A model generated the notes under the pieces. The model was not told the origin of the DNA and made no database searches. It worked only from the letters and a program-made list of their open reading frames with translations. The translations under genes were made by a program, and so were the position numbers. A stretch of 64,000 nt of DNA. Origin: Caprella mutica. Taxonomy: Eukaryota > Arthropoda > Malacostraca > Amphipoda > Caprellidae. Positions 35,084 through 47,500 of the stretch are shown here, in pieces. The stretch is taken from assembly GCA_947561585.1 (NCBI GenBank), contig CANNZV010003219.1:1-64000 (forward strand), given 5' to 3'. Within the stretch, counting starts at the first letter, position 1, and each line of letters starts with the position of its first letter.

Positions 35084-35854
35084 TTTATTTCTCAGTTTAA
35101 TAACATAACGACGCTATAAATCTCCCTAATGTATCTCGTGCATTTGTCCTTGTATTTTGGTAATCATTATAATGTATACAATCTCCTTAAGGATCTGTCA
35201 TATAGATCATATAAAATATACAGTATATGAACATTTTTGTAATTGAAAATTAGAAGATGAAGAGAAGTTTAATGACCCATGATTAATGGAGTTGTTTTCA
35301 TTAATTTTAACGGAATATTCCTTGAAGTGAGTTTTTCTTTAAATAGTTATCATTATAAGAAAATCATTAATTGGTATCCTTCATGAATAATAAATAAAAA
35401 AATAAGGTGCAAAATGATGGTTATAATTGGAATCAATGATTAATAACGAGGATCCTTAACCTGTGTTTTAGTTTCCAAATAAAAGATAAATGGAGAACCT
35501 TCAGCGATACATTTTTCCATTTCTCTCTCATCCGCTTACCAGAAGTGCAGTCCAATGTACACGAAGATAGAGATTCTGAAGCTAATTAACTATAAATAAT
35601 TTGTATCTATGTTAATGATGCATTAGTAACAAGATGTAATATTTATGTTAAATTCAAATAGAGTATTTGCTTACCTTGTTTCTGAATAGCATATATTGTT
35701 CATAGGGTACTGTGAAGAATACTGGGGTGATAAATCTCATTCAATGGAAATGCTTACAAAATCACCCTGCAATGAATATGTAAATAGACTCAGTACGTGT
35801 TTTACCTCAAACTGTTGGTGATTCATGGCGATGTAGCTTCATTCCTCCCTATAC
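35084..35854 (-). CDS. Candidate four-exon small gene, unassigned
   Basis: Four blocks on the minus strand have consistent splice signals. Exon 1 (35854-35808) follows TTTTTAG and ends GAG|GTAAAA. Exon 2 (35766-35675) follows CATTGCAG and ends AAG|GTAAGC. Exon 3 (35575-35540) follows AGCTTCAG and ends CTG|GTAAGC. Exon 4 starts at 35194 after ATGACAG. From the ATG at 35740 the frame stays open through exons 2, 3 and 4 in the same phase (22 + 12 + 22 codons), to TAG at 35126-35128. An AATAAA lies at 35089-35084, a normal distance downstream. The predicted 56-residue protein (MRFITPVFF start, IYIIMITK-like hydrophobic end part) matches nothing I know. An earlier short ATG in exon 1 would compete. 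It could be a micropeptide gene, a non-coding RNA or coincidence. Confidence 0.33.
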
Positions 35855-35859
35855 CTAAA

Positions 35860-37415
35860 AATAAAACAAAATTGACATGACGTTGTAATTGAAAACGTGA
35901 TAGAGAATTTTAGAAAGGGATAAAAAATTTTGAAGAGTTTGTATCTTAAATTACATTAAATGATATTGAAGTAATTGATTATACTATTAGTGGCATGTTC
36001 AACTCTCCAGTTCAAAATTACAGGTTTATTTCCAAGATACAGTCAAACTTTTATCATTCAGATGTCTAAAGTATATGACGTCGTATCTCATTTAAATGAT
36101 TTTCGAATATCAGCATTGCTACGTACTTTTTTGCTATCTCTTATTAAGAAATACCGTTACGGAATCAAAGAGGCTATTCAATTGATAAATAGAGTATAGG
36201 TTTTGCCGATTGGGAATTGAAATAACAACTCTACGCAGACAAAGGATGGACTGTTAATTCGGATAGATTTTTACCACCTGAGCTGTACTGGGAAGAGCTG
36301 GAGGAGATTTGTGTGACGAGTCACATCTTAAACTCTAGTTTAAGGTTCTGTATTTTACATTTATCTCAATTTTTACTTATATATATCTGTGAAAGCTAAA
36401 AACTTTGTAAACTATTTAATTACTATACTCGAAGCCAATCTATAACTCAGTCTAAAAGAATTCATTACATGGGATATTTAGGGAATATCATAGGAATGAA
36501 TCCCTCTTGCCTGGTATTTAAGAATAAACAGCTACTTAAAACTAAGCACCTATAACTAGTCTACCAAAAACTACGTTATCTTCATTTATGATACCAAAAA
36601 CTAAACTTTCAATAACTTAAAAACCAAAAGTTTAAAGCTACCTTTCATTACGCTATTAAAATCGAGCCTAATCAATTTCACCTGCCTACTGAATTTCGAT
36701 TTGTTTTGCTTAAAACTAATCCTGAACTTGTCTGTTTATTTCTTACAGGTTGAAAGGAGAGTTAATAGTTTGGCGTTCAGAAAGTTCAAGTTGGTTCAGC
36801 ACTTTCAATGAACTTTGGTGGTATCGTCGCAATTTAGTTTAGCTGCAAAGGTTCTCCAATAAAACTCTTTTAATCCTATTCTGGTTTTACTGAGCCATCA
36901 TTTGTAGTTATCTCCGAAAAGCTATATCTTTTTTTTTTCTATTTACTATGATAAATTTGAATTAATAAAATGTATTATTATATGTGCTTTACTTATTTTA
37001 ATGTTGTAATATCGAAATGCCGAAACATTTGTAAACGAATTAAAAGAAGAAAGGTGTTCTTATTTAATTGTTATCGAGTTAAATTATGAAACATAATCTT
37101 AAAAATATTATTGAAATTATTCTCATTTGATTGCTTATAACTAACATTTTAAATTAATTTTCTTGTTTTAAATTACACTCACCTTCTAATTCTCTTCACG
37201 AAAAACTATCAAACTTATTTTTCCTATTTTTTCAGAGTAAATAATTAAGAACCGTTTAATTTTCCACTCGATGAAATAATGTCCTTGGGGTTACTTTAAA
37301 AATGGCAGCAACATGAAATGAGTTTGAACCTCATTCTGTTGAATTTATTTTCACTTTAATTTCGTTATCACAATCAACACAAGTTTTGGTATAATAGAAC
37401 TCTATGCTGAAACAC
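35860..37415. other. Non-coding DNA with one protein-like short frame
   Basis: At about 36226-36384 a plus-strand frame reads YADKGWTVNSDRF then LPPELYWEELEEIC. That composition looks coding, and it follows a CTCTACGCAG acceptor-like site. It has no clear donor and no recognised family. Otherwise AT-rich spacer. Confidence 0.35.
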
Positions 37416-37572
37416 TCTACAGTACGAGTCAAAAGAAGTGACTACGAATTTAAAATCGACATGACTTTAATAAGAACCATCGTATCTTCGTGGGGTTTTC
37501 TTTGACTAATGCTGATTTTTACCACATATAACCACATTTTTATTTGTTTCTATATTCCTAATGGATTTTCTA

Positions 37573-38265
37573 CAGGGTGGTCCTAGGTACAAGGAGATGA
37601 AATCGATCTTGCGTCAGCTTATTTTAAGCCTTTCTTGTCAAAAGAATAGGGTTTTCTTAAAAGCATGCTCCGAAAATTAGAATGATTTAAAAAGAATCCC
37701 TATGTTGAATCAGTGGATAATTCCGAAACTACGATATATTTATAGATAAACTCTGAATCGGGTATGGTGGATGCAGCATGATACCCTAGCACTCAGAACA
37801 CTTGCTGTCAAAGAACGACTTGGGGTAGGTTTTGAACACAGTTTAATCACCAAGGGTCATGCCATTGAATGGCCTCCGAGGAGCTCAGATTTATCTGATT
37901 GCAGTTAATTCTTGTGGGGTTATTTCACTTATTTGTAAAATGATGTAAACTCCTCCTCACCTGATAATCTGAAACAATTAAACGAACGAATAAAGCATGG
38001 TTTGATTTTTTTTAAAGCTATTTCTGATGTAATCAAAAGATCAATGCATGCAATTAGAATTCGGACACAAAAATGTATTGAGAAAATGAGAGATAATGGT
38101 TATTTTTAGTAAACAATGTTATACCTTTTATTTTTATAATATGCAATTGTTTCTTCATTATAACTAAGTAAACACTGGGTAAACAAACCCATTTTGATAT
38201 CCTTTAACAATTACCTATCTCGCGAAAAAGAGCAATTTCACCACCCTCTACGTATGACCACCCTG
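37573..38265 (+). mobile_element. mariner-like element, internally deleted
   Basis: Ends CAGGGTGGTC at 37573 and its exact complement GACCACCCTG at 38265; TIR similarity extends about 40 bases. It is preceded by TA, but the right side has CA, so the target duplication has decayed. At 693 bases it is about half the usual size for the group. Only the 3' half of the transposase remains. Confidence 0.75.
37768..38109 (+). pseudogene. mariner-like transposase, C-terminal half
   Basis: A DDE-type transposase fragment of the IS630-Tc1-mariner group. The frame reads WMQHDTLALRTL (second catalytic Asp in QHD), then EWPPRSSDLSDCS, a stop, FLWGYFTYL, a second stop, and a 54-residue C-terminal helix region ending GYF-stop. 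WPPRSPDLSPCDFFLWGY is the usual family motif, so the third catalytic Asp is Ser here and the next codon is a stop. All 114 codons stay in one frame, meaning decay by substitutions only after the deletion. The N-terminal DNA-binding domain is absent. Confidence 0.88.
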
Positions 38266-38424
38266 CAGAAAAACTATAAGGAATATGGAATCTAACAAAA
38301 ACTGTGATATTATGTAATGAAAATTTGAATTAGCCAAAGAATACAAAACGGAAATACGATGGTTCTTGTTAAAGTTATGATTATTTTAATTTCGTGTCCG
38401 ATTTTTTTTACTCATACTGTAGTG

Positions 38425-38756
38425 TTTAGTGAATGTCTAGAATCTTGAGTAACATAGATACCAATAAATTGAATAATAATCTAAAACTGATGGGATATGG
38501 TAGACTAAATTTGATTAATATACATAGAGACCACTTCCTTACTCATGACTCTACATTCACTATACTGGATTTAATTATAGAGGAATTCCACTGTATAGTA
38601 ATTTTCCTACGTTCCATTACAATACCAAGGCCATGGGTTCTAATTACTGAGTAGACAAAGGGGCTTTAGGTGGACACTGAGTGTGTCTATAGACTAGGTG
38701 TAATTTGAAACCTATCAGCCATAGGCAGTTGTTGACACTGTTAGTGATATCATATT
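38425..38756. other. Spacer
   Basis: No gene recognised. The 73-codon frame at 38433-38654 matches nothing known. Confidence 0.5.
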
Positions 38757-38922
38757 GTGAGAGAAGTGAGGGCAGTGAGAGGTGAGGGCAGTGAGAGGTG
38801 AGAGCAATGAGAAGTGAGGGCAATGAGAAGTGAGGGCAGTGAGAAGTGAGGGTTATGAGAAGTGAGGGCAGTGAGAAGTGAGGGCAATGAAAAATGAGGG
38901 CAATGAAAAGTGATAGAAGTGT
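38757..38922 (+). repeat. GTGAGGGCAATGAGAA minisatellite, about ten units
   Basis: 16-base units such as GAGAAGTGAGGGCAAT and GAGAGGTGAGGGCAGT, almost pure purine plus T on this strand. Confidence 0.9.
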
Positions 38923-38924
38923 TA

Positions 38925-40590
38925 AATTTTAATAGTGAGCTTAGTGAGACTACAGTGAAACAATGAGAATAATGGAAATTATATCCATTTTGAAAATATC
39001 ATTATTATAAAATACTCTCTGTGACTACGCGAATCGTATTAAATATAGTATTATCCCTCAATAATTAATTTCAAATATATAAAAGTGATGAGTGTACATA
39101 GTGAGGTTTTACTCGTTATATAGGTCTCTCTCTATGTTAGGTTAATTGCGTCCACATTATTAATCTTTTTTCATCCGTTACAACCGTAAATCAGTTCGTG
39201 TCTGCTCTACTGAATATAGAATATATTTGCAAATTCATATGGTCACCGCAGTAATTGATTATCAGATATTGAACATTTCAAAAGATTTTAATGTGGCTCT
39301 TTCAGAACCAAGAGATCCTAAGTATATTTATTAAAATTATTTCTTTAGTTTCCCAATTGGTTAGAAAAAGCACAGAGTGCCTAATATTGTGATTGCAAAC
39401 ACGAATAGATCGGAAAGAAAATAAAGAGTGTGAAAAGTGTTAAAAAATTATTTAAATAATTAAAAAAGTAAATAATAAAAAAGTGTTTATTTAAAGATAA
39501 ACGCATAGGTGCAATTTCAAAATGAAATACAATTTAAAATTACATAACAACGACTTCATTTGAACATTCTATTCGTCAACTAGAAGGTCTTCGGTTGCTA
39601 ATATCAAATTGGCAATTAGTCACATACAATAGAGGACTATAGGGATTTCACTGCTTTGATGTTGGAGTTAAATTTGCAATGTAATATCAGCTATTAAGAG
39701 GCTACAGAGAGTTACCTTACTGCTGAATATCAATTAGTGTAACTTGGGTCATAGGAAGAATCAATCAAATATTAATCGATTGCTTGAATCTTATGACTTA
39801 ATTTTGAAGAAGGTGTTCATTCACTACTCTTAAAGTATATAATTCAATTGAACTTTAGCGTGTTATATGTATGGTACAGTTTAGTTATGGACTATATCAA
39901 TTGATTATTGTTGGTATGCAGAAATTGTTTAATCGTTTCAAATGATAAAATACATGACAAGGAAAATCTTTTATTAACAATCTTCATATAACGGACACCC
40001 GATTGTATTTCCATGGTGTTCACTGCAGCAGTAATGAGTGCTGAACCGATCAATTTAATTTATGAGTCGATGGAAACCTTGAGTTGAGTCAGATTCGTAT
40101 GTTTCACAACACAGCAACCCAAAATCATGTTATAAACCTCTCAGGAAACTGGATTAACTTCTTGGTTTTGACACGTTGTTTCATCCTGCTGGAAGAGGAG
40201 AATCACAATATTCATTATGTTGTTGTTTACAACGCAATAATTTGGAGCCACTTTTTCAAATTAAGTGAAAGTTCCATAAATTCTTTGCAGGATTTTCTGA
40301 GACTACTAGAAATATCTTCCTTTTCAGAACTTTCTTGGTATTTTCAACATTTAACCAGACAGCGACACTGTAATGAAAGTACAATTGAGGTTTGGAATGA
40401 GACAGCAGGGAACAGCACACGTGTAAAGAGTACATAGCTTAGAACAGAACTGACTCCCTAGTTTATCTACCTATACAGCATGACAGTAAGAGGAGTCTAT
40501 GGTGAACGCGATATAAAGGACTCAACACAATGACAAACTATTAAACAAAATACATTAAAACTAATTCATAACTTACCCTTCCCTTTAGAT
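38925..40590. other. Non-coding DNA, possibly including a decayed LTR
   Basis: No gene recognised. The segment 40375-40590 lies directly downstream of the gypsy pol end on the minus strand and may contain part of its 3' LTR, but no second LTR is visible for comparison. The 117-codon plus-strand frame at 40084 overlaps this area and matches nothing. Confidence 0.4.
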
Positions 40591-40594
40591 AAAC

Positions 40595-42125
40595 TTATCC
40601 CCAATCATCATTAACTCCTAACCGCTCTATCGGTCTCTTCTCTCTAGTACTCCTTCTAGGCACAGTCGTTGACTCCTCTCGAAAAACATCTGAACCGTCC
40701 ACTGGTGCATATGGGACATCAGGAATTAGTAGTAACTGATTCTAATGACGTTTCCACAGCAAATCTAGCTCAGGTACAGACACTTCATATACATTAACAC
40801 CTAATTTCCTAACAACTTTTGCTTCATACCATTTAGGACCTGGTGTTCGATCAAGTGCTAGTACATCCTACCCGATCTCAAACTGCCTCATCTGTTTTAC
40901 ATCAGTCGTTGATTTAGATTTGTTAGAATGAACTGGATTTATTCTATCCTTCATATTGACTAAACGTCTGTTATTAAACGCAACCGATGGGGTAATCTGA
41001 GTTACATTATGAGGTACGCATTTATAATAAAACAACACCCTAGCCAGTTTATTTATCAAAGGCTCATGCTGTGGTTGTTTCTCAAGTAGATCTTTTATAA
41101 CTCTCACCTCTCTCTCTGCTTGACCGTTTGAGGCTTTGAAGAAAAAGGAGGTGACGTTACACATGCTCAATGCCCTGACTATACAAATGTGTTGAAAACT
41201 GAGCAGCAGAGAAAAAGGTGGCAAATTAAATCTGGTAAACCATGTCTACTAAAAATAATTCTAGGACTATCAATAGTATCATGAGCAGACACATTCTTTA
41301 CAATTTCAACTTCTATATATTTTCTAAGAGCATCGACTACAATCAAACATACCTTATCATTGTAAAAAAAATGGTCAGTATAAAGTCTGCTTAGAAAATC
41401 ACTGTGAACGTTTTCAGAGCTTTTAGGTTCAGAATATACAAAATTATAATCGATTTGCGATAACTTAAGACACTATCCCAGAATACGTTATAAGCATGAA
41501 ACTGGAAGAGACTTATCTTCAGCAAACAATATAAACAACGGCTTATGATCATTAAATATAGTGAAATGAGATCCCAATAGAAATTGTCTAAACCAATCTA
41601 CAGCACATATAACGCTCAAACCTTCCATTTCAATATGAATGTAAGACCTCTCAGCAACTTTGAGTGTCTGTGAAGCGAACTGAACAGGAGACCAGGTAGC
41701 ATCTAAATTAGTCCTCTGTAACAAAACTGCTCCATACCCATAAGAAGATGCGTCTGTCTCAATGCTGGTCTCACAATCAGTGTTGAAATGAGAGAGAATG
41801 TTCTTACCTACAAAAGGCATTTTAATTACTTCGCAAGATTGTTGATGCGAATCACTCCAAATAAACTCTGACTTCTTCTTTAATAATGAATACAAAGGTG
41901 ACATGTAGTGAGCAAATTTAGGAATGAATTATGAATAAAATTTACAAAAGCCAACAAAAGATTGAACGTGTTTCACGTTAACTGGAACAAGGTGCCTCTA
42001 GAATAGCATTAAGTTTATTAGGATGCGCATGAACGCACTATGAATTGAAAATATAACCTAAATAATCAATTTAATTAGTGAAAAATGAGCATTTATCATA
42101 GTGAAGTTTCAATCCTGCCATCTAT
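40595..42125 (-). pseudogene. Ty3/gypsy retrotransposon pol remnant (RT end, RNase H, integrase)
   Basis: On the minus strand the order is the classic gypsy order. From about 42120: GLKLHYDKCSFF and YLGY of the reverse transcriptase C-terminus, with stops and a frameshift, then SPLYSLLKKKSEFIW. RNase H follows (41904-41488): ETDASSYGYGAVLL, FASQTLKVAERSY, then DHKPLF. After a gap with no clear frame comes the end of the integrase core (41224-40868): SNGQAEREVRVIKDLLEK, then TPSVAFNNRR. The C-terminal tail reads GPKWYEAKVVRKLG, and RRSTREKRPIERL precedes TAA at 40595-40597. Protease, most of the RT and much of the integrase core are missing or unreadable. Several stops and shifts make it inactive. 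These enzymes would make the cDNA copy and insert it into the genome. Confidence 0.85.
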
Positions 42126-42129
42126 AACT

Positions 42130-42735
42130 TACTCTGTCGAGTGGTCCTTCTTGTGTCCTCAGATTACAATTGCTGGCTAAATTTTTCACACTTCAGTAAA
42201 GAACATGTGTGAAGTAATGACAATTCTTTGATGGTGAACTCTGGATTTTGTACTTTTTCTTGAAGCTTCGATTGGAAAGACGATGCTCTTCCTCGAGTAA
42301 AGCATCAGCTGCTGTGGAAGGCTGAATTATAGTTAAGATAATTAAATCCATAGTTTAGGTGTTTAACATCATGTCAGCAATTTCAGAGCAGTCTGATTTT
42401 TACTGAGCCTTCTAATTTCTGATTGTTGTATCAGATTCAAATATGTACAAATGAAAGATATAACTTCATGAGAGCAGTTCAATTGTATCAAAAGTGATTT
42501 AAGATATTCAATCCGTAATTTAATATTATTCTGTTCATAATGTCACTATTTATTGACATATCTGTTGTGTAATCTATTAATAGTTAAGATTATCATTTCA
42601 AATGCGATCTAATAAAGTAATAATATTACAGCTTTTATTGCCATAAGATTTTTAAATAAATCATTAGTTTCTTTTTCAGTTAAGTTGTATCATTTATGAA
42701 CAATTTTTCTTCGTCAATACTCATTAAATTCACTG
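42130..42735. other. Spacer upstream of the gypsy remnant
   Basis: No recognisable gag or upstream RT sequence. AT-rich. Confidence 0.5.
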
Positions 42736-42945
42736 AAACATTAATGTTTAACAAATAATATGCATAAAAGGCACTTAAACATTAATGTTTAACAAATAAT
42801 ATACATAAAAGGCACTTAAACATTTATGTTTAACAAAGAAATTCTTAAAATACACTCAAACATTAATGTTCAACATATAATATACCTAAAATGCACTCAA
42901 TTATTGATATTCAATATATCATACACATAAAAAACCCTATATAGT
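42736..42945 (+). repeat. 41-bp tandem repeat, five units
   Basis: The unit reads AAACATTAATGTTTAACAAA then TAATATACATAAAAGGCACTT. Starts lie near 42737, 42778, 42819, 42859 and 42899; divergence rises from left to right. Each unit has a short palindrome, AACATTAATGTT. Confidence 0.88.
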
Positions 42946-42949
42946 AATA

Positions 42950-44250
42950 TTGTACCGTCAAAATTTAATACAGTTCCATGAATAAATTATTGAAACACAA
43001 CAGAAATTAATTTTCTAGGTTGGGCCGGATGTCGGTTTAAGGCCTGCAAATTGACTCATCCGGACAAAGAAATTCAACTTCAATGAATATGAATACTAAA
43101 TGATGCTCTGAGATACCTACATTTTAACATTAAGAAGAGGATTTGAGTAAATGTTGACACAGATTTGCATTATAATAGTTTTAAAGATTATGTTAAATCT
43201 GTTGTTTATATAAATATATAAAAGGAAAAGGTTTAAGTGTTTAAATGTGTGAGAACATAATATTATTTTAATGTTAATTGTTTGCGTCAAATGGTTTATA
43301 TGAAGATTGTGTTTAGACATCTGAAAAATATAAGGGAGTTCTGACTTTATTCAACCAACAACAAACTTGTCTGCAGTTGACATTATTAAAAATATAGGAT
43401 AAATTTCACAGACTCGAAAGGAAACTATAAACACTCTTTTTGTGTCCCTGATAACAAATATTATTACGATAATATTGAGTAAAGGGAGGTTTAATCATTG
43501 TTTGAATATTAGAAATATAAAAAGACATTTTAAAATAATTACCACAATTTTTTTCTAACAATGCAGTTTAGCTTATATTCCTATTCACTGGTATTACGGG
43601 TATGTTGGAAACATTATTTTCTTAATTATTGAGGCAAATCTTTTTCATAATATCCGTTACCTGGGAATGCTTTTCCCTAATCTATATTTGATGCTAATTT
43701 AAATAAAATATTGTACTTTTCATAAAATTACAAGATTGATAATCTTTTATATATTTTATAAAATAGTGTGCAATGTTTGATAAATTAATGATCAACGAAA
43801 AATATATCATTCATTTCATTCAAATAATATTATAGGCTACCTGGGTGTAACACCATTTTTTAAATGAAATATATTAATCTGTATAAAATGCAACATATCT
43901 ATAATTCTGATTAATTCATTATAAAAAAATTATTTAACCAAAACGAAATTAGTCTTTTAAAAAAAAATATTCAATTTAAAGTTATATATAAATATGATCT
44001 GACTGTCCACTTTCTTAAGATTGTGCACTTTATTTGTATATTATTAAAATGTTCGTTCTTTTATCAATATTTCTCAGATTTACATTTTCAAGTGATATCA
44101 AAAATATCCTATACTTGAGCAACTCATATGAAATAAATAAAATGAACTATTTTGAACTAAAAATAATTCAATAATGAAACTCTTTCATATATTGATTTAT
44201 TTAAAAGATCCATACTAAACGGGATTCCATATCATCAAGAGGGTTATTAA
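42950..44250. other. AT-rich spacer with one GC-rich hairpin
   Basis: No gene. A small inverted repeat, GGCCGGATG...CATCCGGAC, lies at about 43022-43072 and stands out by its GC content. The rest is AT-rich. Confidence 0.5.
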
Positions 44251-44251
44251 C

Positions 44252-44558
44252 ATTTTAACTTTGAAGGTATGTTTAGGCTTCAAGCTTTGGAATAGAAAGA
44301 TGTCTATACGTCGTCAGGAACAAGAAGGAAAAAACCTGGACCTAATAATGAATTTTATGACAAACTTTCGTACGTTTGATACCATCTTTCTATAATAGAT
44401 AGAGTACTCATATATAGAAAGATAGTATCTAACATACAAAAGTTGGTCATAAAATTGATTGTTAGATCCAGGTTATTCACACCCTGTTCCTGACGATGAA
44501 TAGACATATTTATATTCGAAAGCTTGTTAACCTAAAAGTACCGTCAACGTTGGTATTT
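44252..44558. mobile_element. Hairpin MITE of about 305 bp
   Basis: The two halves are imperfectly complementary over nearly their full length. GGTATGTTTAGGCTTCAAGC at about 44265 matches the complement of 44524-44545. TCGTCAGGAACA, TGACAAACTTTCGTACGTTT and ATACCATCTTTCTAT also recur inverted at 44395-44500. The loop is near 44398. No coding capacity. The family is not identified, and no clear target duplication is visible. Confidence 0.72.
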
Positions 44559-44559
44559 T

Positions 44560-47500
44560 GAGACCTTTTCTCCTATATTATTCTGTAAATTTTATACATT
44601 TTTTTATTTTTCAGATACGTACGCAGCACGTCCGTATATGTTCCTCTCCTTGGGTGTCAGAAAAAGAAAACGTATGTATTTTTAATTGGGATGTTATTGT
44701 ACACAGCTCATTAGTGATGTATGAATAATACACACACTCACTATAAGGATGTTACTTAGATAATACAAACACTCATTAGGTATAAGGATGTTACTTATGA
44801 ATAATACATTTAATCATTATATATATATAAGGATGATAGATATATTTTCTCTGAAAAACTCTTGCAAGTCTTCATTATTTATAAACAGACAAAGTAATTA
44901 AATTTGTCGTTAGTTTTCTTTTCTATCGAAGACTAAAGCAAGTTACGGAGAGTTCGTAATTATGCAGAGATATAAACAGAGGGAATAAATAATTAACTTA
45001 TCGTTGAATTACAATGAAAGAACTGCAATTAATTGAGGATAGATTAATTAAAGTCGTAATTAAAAATGTTATTTATAAATTTCAAGATGGAATAGATTAA
45101 TTGTTGTGGATTCAAAATTACCTATTTTTTTCGATATGAAATATTCTAACTTCATTGATAATTTATTTCTAATTTGCCAATTTTGTTGATATTATTAATA
45201 GTGCATTTTTATAAATGTCATTAAATTTACATTATATCTAATATACTGGATATGGTAATGAGTAAATTAATGAGCAATTATAACTCTATTGAGGCGATTT
45301 ATTGTGAATATTTTATAAACAAATTGGCTGTATGTTTTATAATAACTAACTAAATTATACATTCAATATATTTGTTTTTGAAAAAATATAAAATGGACTT
45401 CAATTGGTAAATATAAAATATCACGGATTGTAATTCATTATACTATAGCATTAATAATACATTACGGAATATTAATATATAAAATAGTGAATACAATTTT
45501 GAGCCAGAGAAACAATATAGAGAAAAAGTACATATCATAAAAAAAAACATTTAAATCTGCCGAATGATTGAGATTGTGATATTAACAAAAAATTCTTCAG
45601 TATTGGACAATAGACATACTATCACTAAATAATTTATCTTACTTTCCCAAAATAATTGTCTTACTTTCCTCAAGTAACTATCTATATATTGGTCATACTT
45701 AATTTCTTCCTTTAGTAGGCTCTAGGAATTTCAAAGTGGTCTATGTGGTGCTTTCCTTTATCTCTGTTGGTCAAGAGACGATAAAACTTCCACAGGAATC
45801 AACTTGCAATGGCGGGAATTACTTCGGATGATTCCTATCATTTATTTAGTCTTTAATGTGCAGGAATTTTGATAACTGTCCCCTTTATTGGAAGCCTTTA
45901 TAGTTAATATTGCTCTATATTGATACATATATTCTACTTTAATTCATATTTATTTGGCAAATTACGAATTATGAGTCCGTTATGATAATAAAAAAAATCG
46001 TTATGATTATAATTAAAATTAAAATTTAATAATTATTATACATATCGATATTTCTCATATGACCGAAAATGTGGAACTGACCGATAATTCGTATCTTACC
46101 CTTATGATAAAGGCAATATCATTTGATTCATGATTTTATCATTATATTTAGATAAAACTTGTATTATAATATGATATTCTTTCAATGAAATTAATACAAA
46201 ATCAGCTTCATTTCATAGGAGTCATTAATAAAACAGTTATGAAATATAAACCGAAACAGCTTTTCTTCGTTAATTTCGAATAACATACAACTTCCTGCAG
46301 GTTGTTTAATTTAAATTATCTCTTTCTTACCTCTCGTATAATTATTTACAATTGTAACGAAATAAAATATCACTCCTAACGTTGTTTACGTATTATCACT
46401 AATGAAAAGTGAAAACATGTTTACTTCAACTAAATTGAATTGCTCTATTTTTTCCTTACTACATGGATAATTAGAATTCCTCTCTTGAAATATGCAGGCA
46501 CTTGCAAAGTAGTAAAACTGCATTCATGTCACAATATTGTTAGTTTGAAGTAAAATACGTAATGCATTTATTTCATAATACTGTCAATGTAAGAAGTATA
46601 TGGTAAGAGACTGCTGAGAAATAACTTACAGTTGTCATTTCCATTGAATTAATGTTTATCAGATAAGTTTCCCTTCTAGGGCATATTTTATAGAGCTTAT
46701 GGAATAAAACAAATGTCACGAAATATAACAAGAAAGATTCTAATCTTCTTGGATCTTACGTGCAGGTTTCTTAGAACTATTTATAAAGAAAATAAAGAGA
46801 AAATATTATGGTGAGTTCAACGGCTCCAACATAAGTTTTGGGATGGGATTTATACTGGAAAAAGTCCTACTTGTAACTACAGCCTAAAAAATATTAATTG
46901 AATTACTATTATTGAATTGATCATTGTTCACAATCGCAATAATTTATTATACCTATGTTCAATTTTAATCAAAGTTAGAAATTGAATTTTTAACATTTTC
47001 CCAATTAATCACATAATTTAATTTTTTTTAAACGAATGCATCAAAACAAATTCATATTCATGGAGAAATTAATCCAGAAGATATTACGTAACTCCTGCAT
47101 TACTTTACATAAGTCACTTTTTTTTATCTCTGAAGCCAGGTAGGTATTATGAAATATTATTTATTGTTAATTAGTTCAAACTCTTTTCCTAGAAAAGTTA
47201 TCTTCATTTCAATTGAGAATATTTAGAGTTCCAATTCATGGGACAGCAAATAGTTTTACAGATTTTACGTGTCTGGAATACGAAGTGAAACATCATCGCT
47301 GAAATTTATTAATTTATTCAGACAAAAGTTTTTACAAACTAAATGATTTCTAGGTGCACATTATATCCATTATTTTCTAAATTTTAACTTTATTCTATAA
47401 CTATTATAAAGTTTTCTCTTTCAGTGTGATCAGTAATTGCTTCTGATTTTTTTTTGAGAGTTTGAGATCTCCAGCGGATGAACTCTGAAAATTTGAATGA

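Larger units (their letters stand above)
37420..38419. mobile_element. Palindromic element split at its centre by a mariner remnant
   Basis: The arms 37420-37572 and 38266-38419 are complementary over about 150 bases. Landmarks are CAGTA(C/T)GAGT at both outer ends, AAGAACCATCGTATTTCCG-like at 37470 versus 38355, and ATATTCCT near the inner ends. TA dinucleotides at 37418-37419 and 38420-38421 fit a TA target duplication. Without the insert it would be a MITE-like hairpin of about 305 bases with TA preference, as in Tc1/mariner. Confidence 0.7.

Noticed and set aside
40084..40437. 117-codon plus-strand gene
   Set aside because: Antisense to the region just downstream of the gypsy remnant, with no recognisable domain.
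43022..43072. Hammerhead ribozyme on the minus strand
   Set aside because: The CUGAUGAG core is altered and no GAAA block lies at the right place.
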